In this document: positions 33,929-42,200 of the stretch, piece after piece
How the letters are laid out: each line of letters opens with the position of its first letter
How positions within the stretch are numbered: position 1 is the first letter of the stretch
NCBI GenBank assembly: GCA_966433195.1
Contig: CBJMVH010000021.1
Span: 1 to 64,000, forward strand
DNA: 64,000 nucleotides
Origin: Ralstonia sp966433195
Lineage (GTDB): Bacteria; Pseudomonadota; Gammaproteobacteria; Burkholderiales; Burkholderiaceae
Reading direction: 5' to 3'
The notes under the pieces: generated by a model
The model's input: the letters and a program-made list of their open reading frames with translations, nothing else
What the model was told of the DNA's origin: nothing
Database searches by the model: none
Position numbers and translations under genes: made by a program

Positions 33929-34621
33929 ATGTCGGCACGCATCTTTCGCTACGTTGTCCGGGTGGATTGCGGCTCTGCTCCACGCCCATATGGGGGCTTC
34001 TGCACGCTCGCTATCTGTAAGCCGAAGATTCGAAAAGCAGCGGCCATCGGAGACTGGATCGTCGGTTTTCGCAGCCACGCATCGGATCAGGTCGTGTATG
34101 CAATGCAAGTGGCTGAGAAGCTGTCCTTTCAGCAGTACTGGACCGATGCACGGTTTCAGGATCGTCGGCCCCTCGCTTCTCCTGTACCAGACAACATTTA
34201 CTGTCAGCGGGAGAGTGGCGAATTTCAGCAAGTGCCCAATCCCGTTCACGACGAGGGGAATATCGCCGGTGATTTGAGCGGGTACAACGTTCTGATAGGA
34301 ACACGCTTCTGGTATTTCGGCGCCGCAAGCGTAGCGTTACCCACGGAACTGATTCATCTAGTGCCTTACCCGAGAGGGCACACGGTTTATAAGAATCGGC
34401 GAGCCGATGACATCGTACAAATGCAGCGCTGGCTTGCCGCATGGCCATGCGGCGTTTATGGCGAACCACGGGACGCGTGGCCGGAGACATTGACTTGGCT
34501 CGCGGGTGGGATGCCTGATCGATCAGCGCCGGTGTCGAAAACAGCTTCAGGACGTTGCAGCCGTAGCAGCGAGCGCTCGTTTAACGGCTGCGGGACGCAA
34601 GGGCCAAGCCGGGCTTGCTAG
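33929..34621 (+). CDS. Nmad2-like nucleotide-modification-associated protein
   Basis: This 230-residue protein matches the 'nucleotide modification associated domain 2' pattern: IFRYVVRVDCGSAPRPYGGFCTLAICKPKIRKAA at the start, GDWIVGFRS, VYAMQVAEKLSFQQYW, VLIGTRFWYFG, then LVPYPRGH. The function is unproven. Comparative work places such domains with DNA hypermodification in phages. It lies 79 bases after two methyltransferase genes, which fits a modification role. The last ~25 residues (Ser/Arg/Cys-rich) look unconserved. Confidence 0.75.
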   Translation: MSARIFRYVVRVDCGSAPRPYGGFCTLAICKPKIRKAAAIGDWIVGFRSHASDQVVYAMQVAEKLSFQQYWTDARFQDRRPLASPVPDNIYCQRESGEFQQVPNPVHDEGNIAGDLSGYNVLIGTRFWYFGAASVALPTELIHLVPYPRGHTVYKNRRADDIVQMQRWLAAWPCGVYGEPRDAWPETLTWLAGGMPDRSAPVSKTASGRCSRSSERSFNGCGTQGPSRAC

Positions 34622-34673
34622 CTTAGCGGGAGATGGAATCCCATCTCCCGCATGGCTTTCCGTGCCGTTGCAG

Positions 34674-35042
34674 TCAAGCAGTCAGGCACGCCTCTTCAAT
34701 CTCGCAGGCCGCTACGAACCCGGTCAGGTGAGGCAGGCCGCGTGGAATGCCGTAGGTATGACTGGTCCGGCTTCCGATCCTGCGCGCCATCCACCGGCTG
34801 GTGATGGCATCGATGGCGGCGCTAAGCGTCTGGTTGACGAGCAGGGCGTCCAGCACCTCGTCGGCAAAGTGGCGTCCGAACGCGCTGTCCAGAAAAAGCC
34901 GCACCGATTCGAGCGACGCGCCGGTAGCGTTCGACACCGCAGTCATCGCCAACGGCCAGGCTTCGGCGGCGTGCTCGCGCATGGTGTCGTGGAAGCCCCA
35001 CCTCTCGTTTCGGGTGGCGGGAATCGGGTGCGTGGTGTTCAT
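34674..35042 (-). CDS. Hypothetical protein, 122 residues
   Basis: This mostly helical protein starts MNTTHPIPATRNERWGF, with a central alpha-rich region (SVRLFLDSAFGRHFADEVLDALL). I do not recognise it. It is one of three minus-strand genes (with those ending at 35141 and 35620), each with a good Shine-Dalgarno and a copy of the 30-bp repeat about 37 bases upstream of its start. This suggests shared control. Confidence 0.6.
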   Translation of the reverse strand: MNTTHPIPATRNERWGFHDTMREHAAEAWPLAMTAVSNATGASLESVRLFLDSAFGRHFADEVLDALLVNQTLSAAIDAITSRWMARRIGSRTSHTYGIPRGLPHLTGFVAACEIEEACLTA

Positions 35043-35078
35043 GGTGTGCTCCGCATCAAGCGTCGTTGTGATGGCACC

Positions 35079-35108
35079 AGTAACGCGCTGTTCAAGCGGG
35101 AAGCCAAG
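35079..35108. repeat. Dispersed 30-bp repeat, copy B
   Basis: Plus-strand reading: the core AACGCGCTGTTC begins at 35082 and AAGCCAAG ends at 35108, with the same spacing as copies A, C and D. The initial ATG of the other copies is changed here. It lies 37 bases upstream of the minus-strand start at 35042. Confidence 0.75.
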
Positions 35109-35140
35109 CTATGACGGGCTTCCCTGCCTGGCCGTCGGGA

Positions 35141-35491
35141 TCAGTCGGCGCGCGCCACGTACCGGGCGTAATCGCCGCCCTCCGGATTGACATACAGGGT
35201 GGGGCGACCGGGTGCCATGACCTCGATGCAGAGGTAGCCGTTGCGCGTACCGCCGCCCTTGCCGCGCAGCCAGTCGCGGGACATCAGCAGGCTGCGTGTA
35301 AAGGCATCGAATTCTGCAGCGGTGAGTGGCTTGGTCTCGGTAACGTAGACCGTGGCGTATTCCTTGCCGTGCACCTCGCTCAGATCGGCAGGCTTGCGGG
35401 CAAAGGGCAGGCGGCGGGCGAGTTCTTCGACCTGGATCGCGGTGTTGCCGATCAGCAGGGTGCGGGACGTGCGGTCGAGGGTGGTGCTCAT
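35141..35491 (-). CDS. Hypothetical protein, 116 residues
   Basis: The 116-residue product begins MSTTLDRTSRTLLIGNTAIQ and has an alpha/beta character (LPFARKPADLSEVHGKEYATVYVTE, then YLCIEVMAPGRPTLYVNPEGGDYARY). No membrane segment is seen. I do not recognise a family. A GGAG ribosome site precedes the start at 35491, and repeat copy C is 43 bases upstream. Confidence 0.6.
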   Translation of the reverse strand: MSTTLDRTSRTLLIGNTAIQVEELARRLPFARKPADLSEVHGKEYATVYVTETKPLTAAEFDAFTRSLLMSRDWLRGKGGGTRNGYLCIEVMAPGRPTLYVNPEGGDYARYVARAD

Positions 35492-35533
35492 GGCGTTCTC
35501 CTTGGGATTGGCGTCGTCAATCATGACGAGGAC

Positions 35534-35563
35534 ATGAACGCGCTGTTCCGGGTACAAGCCAAG
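35534..35563. repeat. Dispersed 30-bp repeat, copy C
   Basis: Plus-strand reading: ATGAACGCGCTGTTC (35534-35548), nine variable bases, then AAGCCAAG ending at 35563. It lies upstream of the minus-strand gene starting at 35491. Confidence 0.78.
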
Positions 35564-35619
35564 CGGTGTTTCCATCTTCATGTGGGGCCGCCGCCATCGG
35601 AGTCGGCCCCGTGCGCGCG

Positions 35620-36135
35620 TCATGCGATCCGGTAGACACGCTCGCCGTCGGCTGTCTTCTCGGACGTGATGGTCAATCCGAGTTTCTTCTTCAGCGCCCC
35701 GGCAAACATGCCGCGCACCGTGTGAGCCTGCCAGTCGGTCTCCTGGCAGATCTGGTTCACCGTTGCCCCCTCGGGACGGCGCAGCATCTCGATCACCTTG
35801 GCTTGCTTGCTGTTCTCGCGGGTGCGAGGGCGCTTGTCGCCGCTTTGCTGCACCCATGTCGGTTCCGCGGCGGTCACGGCGGCTTCGACGGCGGGGTCTT
35901 CTGCTAGCGGGACGGGCACCGGGCGCGGGCGCCCCAAGGCTTCGTAGCCTTCGCCGGATACAAACGAGTCGTCTCCCCGCAAGGTGATCAGCGCGCGTTT
36001 TGCGAGGCCGTCGAGCACCTTCTTGCGCGCGCCGCCTTTGATGTTGTCGGGGAACCAGTCGATCTTCCCGCCGGTGCGCTCGATGGCGTGGGCGAGGATC
36101 GCGTGTTGTGCCGGGGTCAGTTGCTGCTTGGTCAT
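35620..36135 (-). CDS. DUF3489 protein with C-terminal winged-helix region
   Basis: This 171-residue protein has the DUF3489 pattern: residues ~5-60 (TPAQHAILAHAIERTGGKIDWFPDNIKGGARKKVLDGLAKRAL), a Pro-rich linker, then residues ~110-171 forming a helix-turn-helix-like unit (SKQAKVIEMLRRPEGATVNQICQETDWQAHTVRGMFAGALKKKLG). It probably binds DNA. Such proteins are frequent in integrative elements of Burkholderiales. Repeat copy D lies 36 bases upstream of its start. Confidence 0.8.
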   Translation of the reverse strand: MTKQQLTPAQHAILAHAIERTGGKIDWFPDNIKGGARKKVLDGLAKRALITLRGDDSFVSGEGYEALGRPRPVPVPLAEDPAVEAAVTAAEPTWVQQSGDKRPRTRENSKQAKVIEMLRRPEGATVNQICQETDWQAHTVRGMFAGALKKKLGLTITSEKTADGERVYRIA

Positions 36136-36170
36136 GGGTTGCTCCTTCGAGGTGGTTTGAACGTGGCGTG

Positions 36171-36200
36171 ATGAACGCGCTGTTCCGCATGGAAGCCAAG
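36171..36200. repeat. Dispersed 30-bp repeat, copy D
   Basis: Plus-strand reading: ATGAACGCGCTGTTC (36171-36185), nine variable bases, then AAGCCAAG ending at 36200. It lies upstream of the DUF3489 start at 36135. Confidence 0.78.
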
Positions 36201-36252
36201 CCGATTCCGACGGCACGGCAACCAAGGGTGGAAAGGGACCAACAGCTTCCAA

Positions 36253-36789
36253 ATGGGAATTTCGATTCGCGCCTATGCGCGCCACCGGGGCGTGTCCGAC
36301 GCCGCCGTGCGCAAGGCGATTGCCGCCGGACGCATCACACCGGAGTCGGACGGCACGCTTGATCCGGATCGCGTTGATAGTGAATGGGCGCGCAACACCG
36401 AAGCGCCGCGCAACGGTACGCGCACCAAACCAGTCAGGGTGGCAGTGCCACAGGAAAGCGGCCAGTCCCCGGATGGCCCGGCACCGTTGCCCGCGGGCGG
36501 CACGTCGTTGCTGCAGGCCCGCACCGTCAACGAGGTCGTCAAGGCACAGACCAACAAGGTGCGCCTGGCCCGGCTCAAGGGCGAACTGGTGGACCGCTCG
36601 CAAGCCATCGCGCACGTCTTCAAGCTGGCACGTGCCGAGCGCGACGCTTGGCTGAACTGGCCGGCGCGGGTGTCCGCGCAGATGGCCGCGTCTCTGGGCG
36701 TCGACCCTCACGCCGTCCATGTCGCACTGGAGTCGGCCGTGCGTGAACACCTACAGGAGTTGGGCGAACTGCGCCCACGCGTGGATTGA
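36253..36789 (+). CDS. Terminase small subunit (Nu1-like)
   Basis: This 178-residue protein has an N-terminal helix-turn-helix like the Nu1 winged helix (ISIRAYARHRGVSDAAVRKAIAAGRIT, about residues 3-29). A Pro-rich linker and a long helical C-terminal region (VRLARLKGELVDRSQAIAHVFKLARAERDAWLNWPARVSAQMAA) follow. It should bind the packaging site and hand DNA to the large subunit encoded next to it. It overlaps the terminase start by one base (36789). Confidence 0.82.
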   Translation: MGISIRAYARHRGVSDAAVRKAIAAGRITPESDGTLDPDRVDSEWARNTEAPRNGTRTKPVRVAVPQESGQSPDGPAPLPAGGTSLLQARTVNEVVKAQTNKVRLARLKGELVDRSQAIAHVFKLARAERDAWLNWPARVSAQMAASLGVDPHAVHVALESAVREHLQELGELRPRVD

Positions 36790-38759
36790 TGCGGGTCGCG
36801 GATTACGAGGGCGCCGCCGAGATCGAGCGCGCCTGGGGTGAGGGACTCACGCCCGATCCGCTCTTGACCGTCTCCGAATGGTCGGACCGCCACCGCGTGC
36901 TCTCCAGCAAGGCGTCGGCCGAGCCGGGGCGTTGGCGCACCAGCCGCACGCCGTACCTCAAGGCGATCATGGATTGCCTGTCGCCGACCTCGCCCATCGA
37001 GCGGGTGGTCTTCATGAAGGCCGCGCAGCTGGGCGCGACCGAGATGGGCTCGAACTGGATCGGCTACGTGATCCACCACGCCCCGGGCCCCATGATGGCC
37101 GTGTGGCCAACCGTGGAGATGGCCAAGCGTAACTCCAAACAGCGGATCGATCCGCTGATCGAGGAGTCACCGGTGCTGGCCGAGCGGATCGCCCCGGCGC
37201 GCTCGCGCGATTCGGGCAACACCATCCTCGCCAAGGAGTTCCGGGGCGGCGTGCTGGTCATGACCGGTGCCAACAGCGCCGTGGGCCTGCGCTCGATGCC
37301 GGTGCGATACCTGTTTCTCGACGAGGTGGACGGCTACCCGCTCGACGTGGAGGGGGAGGGCGACGCAATCTCGCTCGCTGAAGCGCGCACGCGCACCTTT
37401 GCGCGCCGCAAGATTTTCATTGTGTCGACGCCGACCATCTCCGGTGCCAGCAGCATTGAACGCGAATATGACGCTTCCGACCAGCGCCGCTACTTCGTGC
37501 CGTGCCCGCACTGCGCGCATCACCAGTGGCTGCGCTTCGAGCAATTGCGGTGGGAGAAAGGTCAGCCGGAGACGGCGGCCTACATCTGCGAAGCCTGCGA
37601 CGAGCCGATCCTGGAGCACCACAAGACGTGGATGCTGGAGCACGGCGAATGGCGGGCGATGACGCAAGCTGGTGGCCGCACGGCCGGCTTTCATCTGTCG
37701 TCACTGTACAGCCCTGTGGGCTGGCGTAGCTGGCGCGACATCGCCGCTGCCTGGGAGAACGCGGTGAGCAAGGAGTCCGGTTCGGCGGCGGCAATCAAGA
37801 CCTTCCGCAACACCGAACTTGGCGAAACCTGGGTCGAGGAGGGCGAGGCGCCCGACTGGCAACGCCTGCTGGAGCGCCGCGAGGACTATCCCATCGGCAC
37901 CGTGCCGGCTGGCGGGCTGCTGCTGACGGCCGGAGCCGATGTGCAGAAGGATCGCATCGAGGTCTCGGTCTGGGCGTTTGGGCGCGGCAAGGAGGCGTGG
38001 CTGGTGGAGCACCGCGTGCTGATGGGGGATACCGCTCGTGACGCTGTGTGGAAACGCCTGGCCGAACTGGTCGACGAGCAGTGGACGCATGCCGGCGGCG
38101 CGTCGATGCCGCTGGCGCGCCTCGCGCTCGATACCGGCTTCGCCACCCAGGAAGCCTACGCTTTCGTGCGCGCCTGCGGCGACGCGCGCGTGATGGCGGT
38201 CAAGGGCGTCGCACGCGGCGCCGCCCTGATCGGCACGCCGACGGCGGTGGACGTCTCGCGCAACGGCCGCAAATTGCGCCGGGGCATCAAGGTGTACTCG
38301 GTGGCGGTCGGCATCGCCAAGCTGGAGTTCTACAACAACCTGCGTAAGTCGGCAGACGTGACCGAAGACGGCCTGACCGTCGTGTTCCCTTCGGGCTTCG
38401 TACACCTGCCCAGGATCGATGCGGAGTTCCTACAGCAGCTGTGTGCGGAGCAACTAATCACCCGCCGCGACCGCAACGGCTTTCCAATCCGCGAGTGGCA
38501 AAAGATGCGCGAGCGCAATGAGGCGCTCGACTGCTACGTGTACGCCCGGGCCGCCGCCAGCGCGGCCGGCCTGGACCGCTTCGAGGAGCGCCACTGGCGC
38601 GAACTGGAGCGACAACTCGGGCTGGCGCCGCCACCGGATACGCCACCCGCAACTGAATCGCTGTCCCTCACAGATGCCACCGCTCGCGGTGGCATCGCCG
38701 TTTCTGCGGGCCGTAAAACCAGCCGGCGCGTGATCAAGAGCCGCTGGCTGTCGTCGTGA
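36789..38759 (+). CDS. Terminase large subunit, GpA family
   Basis: This 656-residue protein belongs to the lambda GpA family. The ATPase domain starts with an adenine-motif region (SEWSDRHRVL). A Walker A variant is in FMKAAQLGATEMGSN (about residue 77), and Walker B is VRYLFLDEVDGYP (about 172). A cysteine pair in CPHCAHHQ and CEACDEP may bind zinc. The nuclease domain (about residue 375 on) starts with LTAGADVQKDRIEVSVWAFG, and ALDTGFATQEAY supplies another acidic residue. It cuts concatemers at cos sites and drives DNA packaging. A TTG three bases upstream is an alternative start. Confidence 0.93.
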   Translation: MRVADYEGAAEIERAWGEGLTPDPLLTVSEWSDRHRVLSSKASAEPGRWRTSRTPYLKAIMDCLSPTSPIERVVFMKAAQLGATEMGSNWIGYVIHHAPGPMMAVWPTVEMAKRNSKQRIDPLIEESPVLAERIAPARSRDSGNTILAKEFRGGVLVMTGANSAVGLRSMPVRYLFLDEVDGYPLDVEGEGDAISLAEARTRTFARRKIFIVSTPTISGASSIEREYDASDQRRYFVPCPHCAHHQWLRFEQLRWEKGQPETAAYICEACDEPILEHHKTWMLEHGEWRAMTQAGGRTAGFHLSSLYSPVGWRSWRDIAAAWENAVSKESGSAAAIKTFRNTELGETWVEEGEAPDWQRLLERREDYPIGTVPAGGLLLTAGADVQKDRIEVSVWAFGRGKEAWLVEHRVLMGDTARDAVWKRLAELVDEQWTHAGGASMPLARLALDTGFATQEAYAFVRACGDARVMAVKGVARGAALIGTPTAVDVSRNGRKLRRGIKVYSVAVGIAKLEFYNNLRKSADVTEDGLTVVFPSGFVHLPRIDAEFLQQLCAEQLITRRDRNGFPIREWQKMRERNEALDCYVYARAAASAAGLDRFEERHWRELERQLGLAPPPDTPPATESLSLTDATARGGIAVSAGRKTSRRVIKSRWLSS

Positions 38760-38791
38760 GCGCCCTGGTGCTCTTCTCTTTGATTCCACTG

Positions 38792-39013
38792 ATGGCATAC
38801 ACCGAAGCGCAATTGCTGGCGCTGGAGAACGCACTCGCCAAGGGCGAGCACCGCGTCACCTTCCAGGACAAGACCGTCGAGTACCGTTCGGTCGATGAGA
38901 TCAAGGCCGCAATCCGCGAGATCAAGCGCGGCCTATCAGCGCAGTCTGCTGCCACGGGCCAGGGGCCGGGCGCACCACGCCAGATCCGCGTGACGACCTC
39001 CAAAGGGTTCTGA
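38792..39013 (+). CDS. gpW-like head-tail joining protein
   Basis: This 73-residue protein begins MAYTEAQLLALENALAKGEHR, the usual gpW beginning. It contains the amphipathic pattern VTFQDKTVEYRSVDEIKAAIREIKRG. gpW plugs the filled lambda head and prepares it for tail attachment. An upstream GTG at 38756 overlaps the terminase stop and could be the start, but the gpW homology begins at 38792. The last base of its stop overlaps the first base of the portal gene. Confidence 0.87.
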   Translation: MAYTEAQLLALENALAKGEHRVTFQDKTVEYRSVDEIKAAIREIKRGLSAQSAATGQGPGAPRQIRVTTSKGF

Positions 39014-40536
39014 TGGCTCGCGCTGTCCCCCGACAACCTAGCGGGTGGTTCGGCCGCATTCGCAGCCTGTTCGGTCAGGCGCCGGTCCACGAGGCTGCCG
39101 GTCGAGGCCGGCGCTCGCTCGCCTGGATGCCGGGCAATCCGGGTGCGGTGGCGGCACTGCTCGCCAGCGGCACGGACCTGCGCATCAAGAGCCGCGACCT
39201 CGTCCGGCGCAACGCCTGGGCGCAGGCCGGCATCGAGGCGTTCGTCGCCAACGCGGTTGGCACCGGCATCAAGCCACAGAGTCTGGCCGCTGACGACGCC
39301 TTCAAGGCCGACGTGCAGGCGCTGTGGCGGGACTGGACCGAAGAAGCGGACGCGGCCGGTCAGACCGACTTCTATGGCCTGCAGGCGCTGGCCTGCCGGG
39401 CGATGCTCGAAGGCGGCGAATGCCTGATCCGATTGCGAGCGCGCCGCCCCGAGGATGGCCTGGTCGTGCCTCTGCAGCTTCAATTGCTGGAGGCCGAGCA
39501 CCTGCCGATGAACCTGAACACCGATCTGCCGTCGGGCAACGTGGTGCGTGCGGGGATCGAGTTCGATGGCCTGGGCAGGCGCGTCGCTTACCACCTGTAC
39601 CGCTCGCATCCGGACGACGGGTTGCTGGCGCCGATGTCGGGGCAGGGTGGCATGGACACCGTACGCGTTGACGCCAGCGAGGTCATCCACCTGTACCGCG
39701 TGCTGCGGCCGGGCCAGATCCGGGGCGAGCCCTGGCTCTCGCGCGCACTGGTCAAGCTCAACGAACTCGACCAGTACGACGACGCGGAACTGGTGCGCAA
39801 AAAGACGGCCGCCATGTTCGCCGGCTTCGTCACGCGCCAGAACCCCGAAGACAACCTGATGGGCGAAGGGTTGCCGGACGAAGCCAGCATCTCGCTGGTC
39901 GGGCTGGAACCGGGGACGCTGCAAATTCTGGAGCCCGGCGAGGACATCAAGTTCTCCGATCCGGCCGATGTCGGTGGCTCGTACGGTGAGTTCCTGCGCA
40001 CGCAGTTCCGCGCGGTGGCGGCGGCGCTCGGCATCACCTACGAGCAATTGACCGGGGATCTCGCCGGCGTCAACTACTCGTCCATCCGCGCGGGACTGCT
40101 GGAGTTCCGCCGCCGCTGCGAGATGGTGCAGCACAGCGTGCTGGTGCATCAAATGTGCCGCCCGGTGTGGGCCGCGTGGATGAAACAGGCGGTGCTCGCA
40201 GGCAGCCTTGCAGCCCCGGGCTTCGCACGCGGCGGAGTCGCTCGCCGCCGCCAGTACCTGCAGGTGAAGTGGATTCCGCAAGGCTGGCAGTGGGTGGACC
40301 CCGAGAAGGAGTTCAAGGCGATGCTGCTGGCCATCCGCGCCGGCCTCATGAGCCGCTCGGAAGCCATCTCGACCTTCGGCTATGACGCCGAGGACATCGA
40401 CCGGGAAATCGCCGCCGACAACGCCCGCGCTGACGCGCTCGGGTTGGTCTTCGATTCCGACCCACGCCATACCGCCAAGGATGGTGCCCCCGCAGCGTCG
40501 CGTGCAAACACCGGCGAATCCGTCGCCGCTGCCTGA
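39013..40536 (+). CDS. Portal protein (lambda gpB family)
   Basis: This 507-residue protein matches the lambda-type portal family. It has an N-terminal LFGQAPVHEAAGRGRRSLAW, RDLVRRNAWAQAGIEAFVANAVGTGIKPQ, and the central GGECLIRLRARRPEDGLVVPLQLQLLEAEHLP. The conserved LTGDLAGVNYSSIRAGLLEFRRRCE lies near residue 350. The protein forms the dodecameric DNA entry channel at one capsid vertex. A disordered Ala-rich tail closes the chain. It is intact by family length. Confidence 0.93.
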   Translation: MARAVPRQPSGWFGRIRSLFGQAPVHEAAGRGRRSLAWMPGNPGAVAALLASGTDLRIKSRDLVRRNAWAQAGIEAFVANAVGTGIKPQSLAADDAFKADVQALWRDWTEEADAAGQTDFYGLQALACRAMLEGGECLIRLRARRPEDGLVVPLQLQLLEAEHLPMNLNTDLPSGNVVRAGIEFDGLGRRVAYHLYRSHPDDGLLAPMSGQGGMDTVRVDASEVIHLYRVLRPGQIRGEPWLSRALVKLNELDQYDDAELVRKKTAAMFAGFVTRQNPEDNLMGEGLPDEASISLVGLEPGTLQILEPGEDIKFSDPADVGGSYGEFLRTQFRAVAAALGITYEQLTGDLAGVNYSSIRAGLLEFRRRCEMVQHSVLVHQMCRPVWAAWMKQAVLAGSLAAPGFARGGVARRRQYLQVKWIPQGWQWVDPEKEFKAMLLAIRAGLMSRSEAISTFGYDAEDIDREIAADNARADALGLVFDSDPRHTAKDGAPAASRANTGESVAAA

Positions 40537-40545
40537 AGGACTTTC

Positions 40546-41793
40546 ATGACCCTGTTGCCTCATCTGGCGACACGCCTCTTCGGCGTGCCGCTGGCGATCT
40601 ATCGCCCCAAACTCGCCGTGATCCTGTCGGTGCTGGGCCCGCGCGTGGGCCTGGCCGACCGGGCACCGCCGGCCGACTACACGCCTGTCGAGCACGCCCC
40701 CGTATGCGACCCATTGGGCGGCGATGCCCGCATCGCCGTGATCCCGATCCACGGCACGCTGGTGCGGCGCACCGTGGGACTGGAAGCCGAGTCGGGGCTG
40801 GCGAGCTACACCGCCATCGGCGACAAACTGGACGCGGCGCTGGCCGATCCGAACGTCGCCGCCATCCTGCTCGATGTCGACAGCCCCGGCGGCGAGTCGG
40901 GCGGTGTCTTCGATCTGGCCGACCGTATCCGCGCTGCCACCGCCGTGAAGCCGGTGTGGGCGGTGGCCAACGACATGGCGTTCTCGGCGGCCTACGCGCT
41001 GGCCTGTGCTGCGTCGCGGGTGTTTGTGTCGCGCACGGGCGGCGTCGGCTCGATCGGCGTGATCGCCATGCACGTCGACCAGTCCGCCAAGGACGCCCGT
41101 GACGGCATCCGCTACACAGCGGTGTTCGCCGGTGCCCGCAAGAACGACCTCAACCCGCACGAGCCGATCACTGACGAAGCGCAGGCGCAGCTGCAAGCGG
41201 AGGTGAGCCGCATCTACGGGCTCTTCGTAGCGACCGTGGCCACGTGTCGCGGCATCACGCCCGAGGCTGTGGCGGCCACCGAGGCAGGCCTCTTCTTCGG
41301 CCAGGACGCGGTTGCCGCAGGACTGGCTGACGCTGTCGGCACGTTCGACGACGCACTCGTCCAGCTCACCCAATCCCTTGCTGTGCCCGCGCCGGCCACA
41401 AGCGTGCGCAACCCTTCTCTCAACCTCCAAATGGACGTTTCCATGAACGCTCAACCAGATCCCGCCGCGCTTGGCGCCACCGTGCAATCACCGGCCGACA
41501 CCTCGCCATCAGCGCCGCCGGCACCTGCCGCCGCCAGCCACGCCGACGCCGTGGAGATCGCCCAGCTGTGTTCGCTGGCCGGTCGCACGGACCTGATCGC
41601 GGGCTTCCTCGAAACCCGTGCCACGCCCGAGCGTGTGCGCAGCCAATTGCTTGCTGCACGGGCCGAGGCCTCGCCCGAGATCGCCAGCCGCGTCGATCCG
41701 CAACTGCCGACCTTGTCCGCTGACGCCGGTCATCCGGCGTCTCCCCGCAACCCCTTGGTCCAGGCCGTCAAGCGCCGCCTGGGCATCCAGTAA
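40546..41793 (+). CDS. S49-family capsid maturation protease with scaffold-like C-terminus
   Basis: This 415-residue protein has an S49/SppA-type protease domain (residues ~40-290). IAVIPIHGTL comes early. The nucleophilic Ser is probably in FSAAYALACAA (about residue 146) and the general-base Lys in SAKDARDG (about 182). GGVGSIGVIAMHVD lies between. The final ~115 residues are Ala/Pro/Glu-rich and helical, like the lambda Nu3 scaffold. In lambda, gpC and Nu3 share this arrangement. In-frame ATG codons at 41431 and 41443 could start a separate scaffold product. Confidence 0.88.
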   Translation: MTLLPHLATRLFGVPLAIYRPKLAVILSVLGPRVGLADRAPPADYTPVEHAPVCDPLGGDARIAVIPIHGTLVRRTVGLEAESGLASYTAIGDKLDAALADPNVAAILLDVDSPGGESGGVFDLADRIRAATAVKPVWAVANDMAFSAAYALACAASRVFVSRTGGVGSIGVIAMHVDQSAKDARDGIRYTAVFAGARKNDLNPHEPITDEAQAQLQAEVSRIYGLFVATVATCRGITPEAVAATEAGLFFGQDAVAAGLADAVGTFDDALVQLTQSLAVPAPATSVRNPSLNLQMDVSMNAQPDPAALGATVQSPADTSPSAPPAPAAASHADAVEIAQLCSLAGRTDLIAGFLETRATPERVRSQLLAARAEASPEIASRVDPQLPTLSADAGHPASPRNPLVQAVKRRLGIQ

Positions 41794-41802
41794 CCGAGAC
41801 CC

Positions 41803-42180
41803 ATGGCTGTTCTACAAGAACCCCTCAATCTTGGCGACCTCCTCAAGTACGAGGCGCCCAACCTGTACTCGCGCGAGCGCGTCACCGTGGCCGCCGGCCA
41901 GAGCCTGCCGCTGGGTGCCGTGGTCGGCATGGTGACGGCCACGGGCAAGGTCAAGCAGATCGACCCGTCCGCGACCGACGGCAGCCAGTACGCCGCTGGC
42001 GTGCTGATGCAGGCGTGCGACGCCCACCTGGCTGATCGTGATGACGGCCTGATGGTGGCGCGCCACGCCATCGTTGCTTCTCACGCGCTGCATTGGCCGG
42101 CCGGCATCGCCGCCGTCGAGCAGCAGGCCGCGATGGCGCAACTCAAGGCACTGGGTGTCCTGGTCCGCGTCGGTGCGTAA
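41803..42180 (+). CDS. Head decoration protein (gpD-like)
   Basis: This 125-residue protein matches the phage head decoration family. It has N-terminal LGDLLKYEAPNLYSRERVTVAAGQSLPLGAVVG, then VKQIDPSATDGSQYAAGVLM, then DGLMVARHAIV. These proteins bind as trimers to the outside of the expanded capsid to stabilise it. It lies between the protease and major capsid genes, as in lambda. Confidence 0.9.
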   Translation: MAVLQEPLNLGDLLKYEAPNLYSRERVTVAAGQSLPLGAVVGMVTATGKVKQIDPSATDGSQYAAGVLMQACDAHLADRDDGLMVARHAIVASHALHWPAGIAAVEQQAAMAQLKALGVLVRVGA

Positions 42181-42200
42181 CCATTGGGGCCTGATCGATC

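Noticed and set aside
38734..41487. 917-residue minus-strand reading frame opposite portal and protease genes
   Set aside because: It is a GC-driven antisense frame across several well-supported plus-strand phage genes, with a His/Arg-rich composition unlike real proteins.
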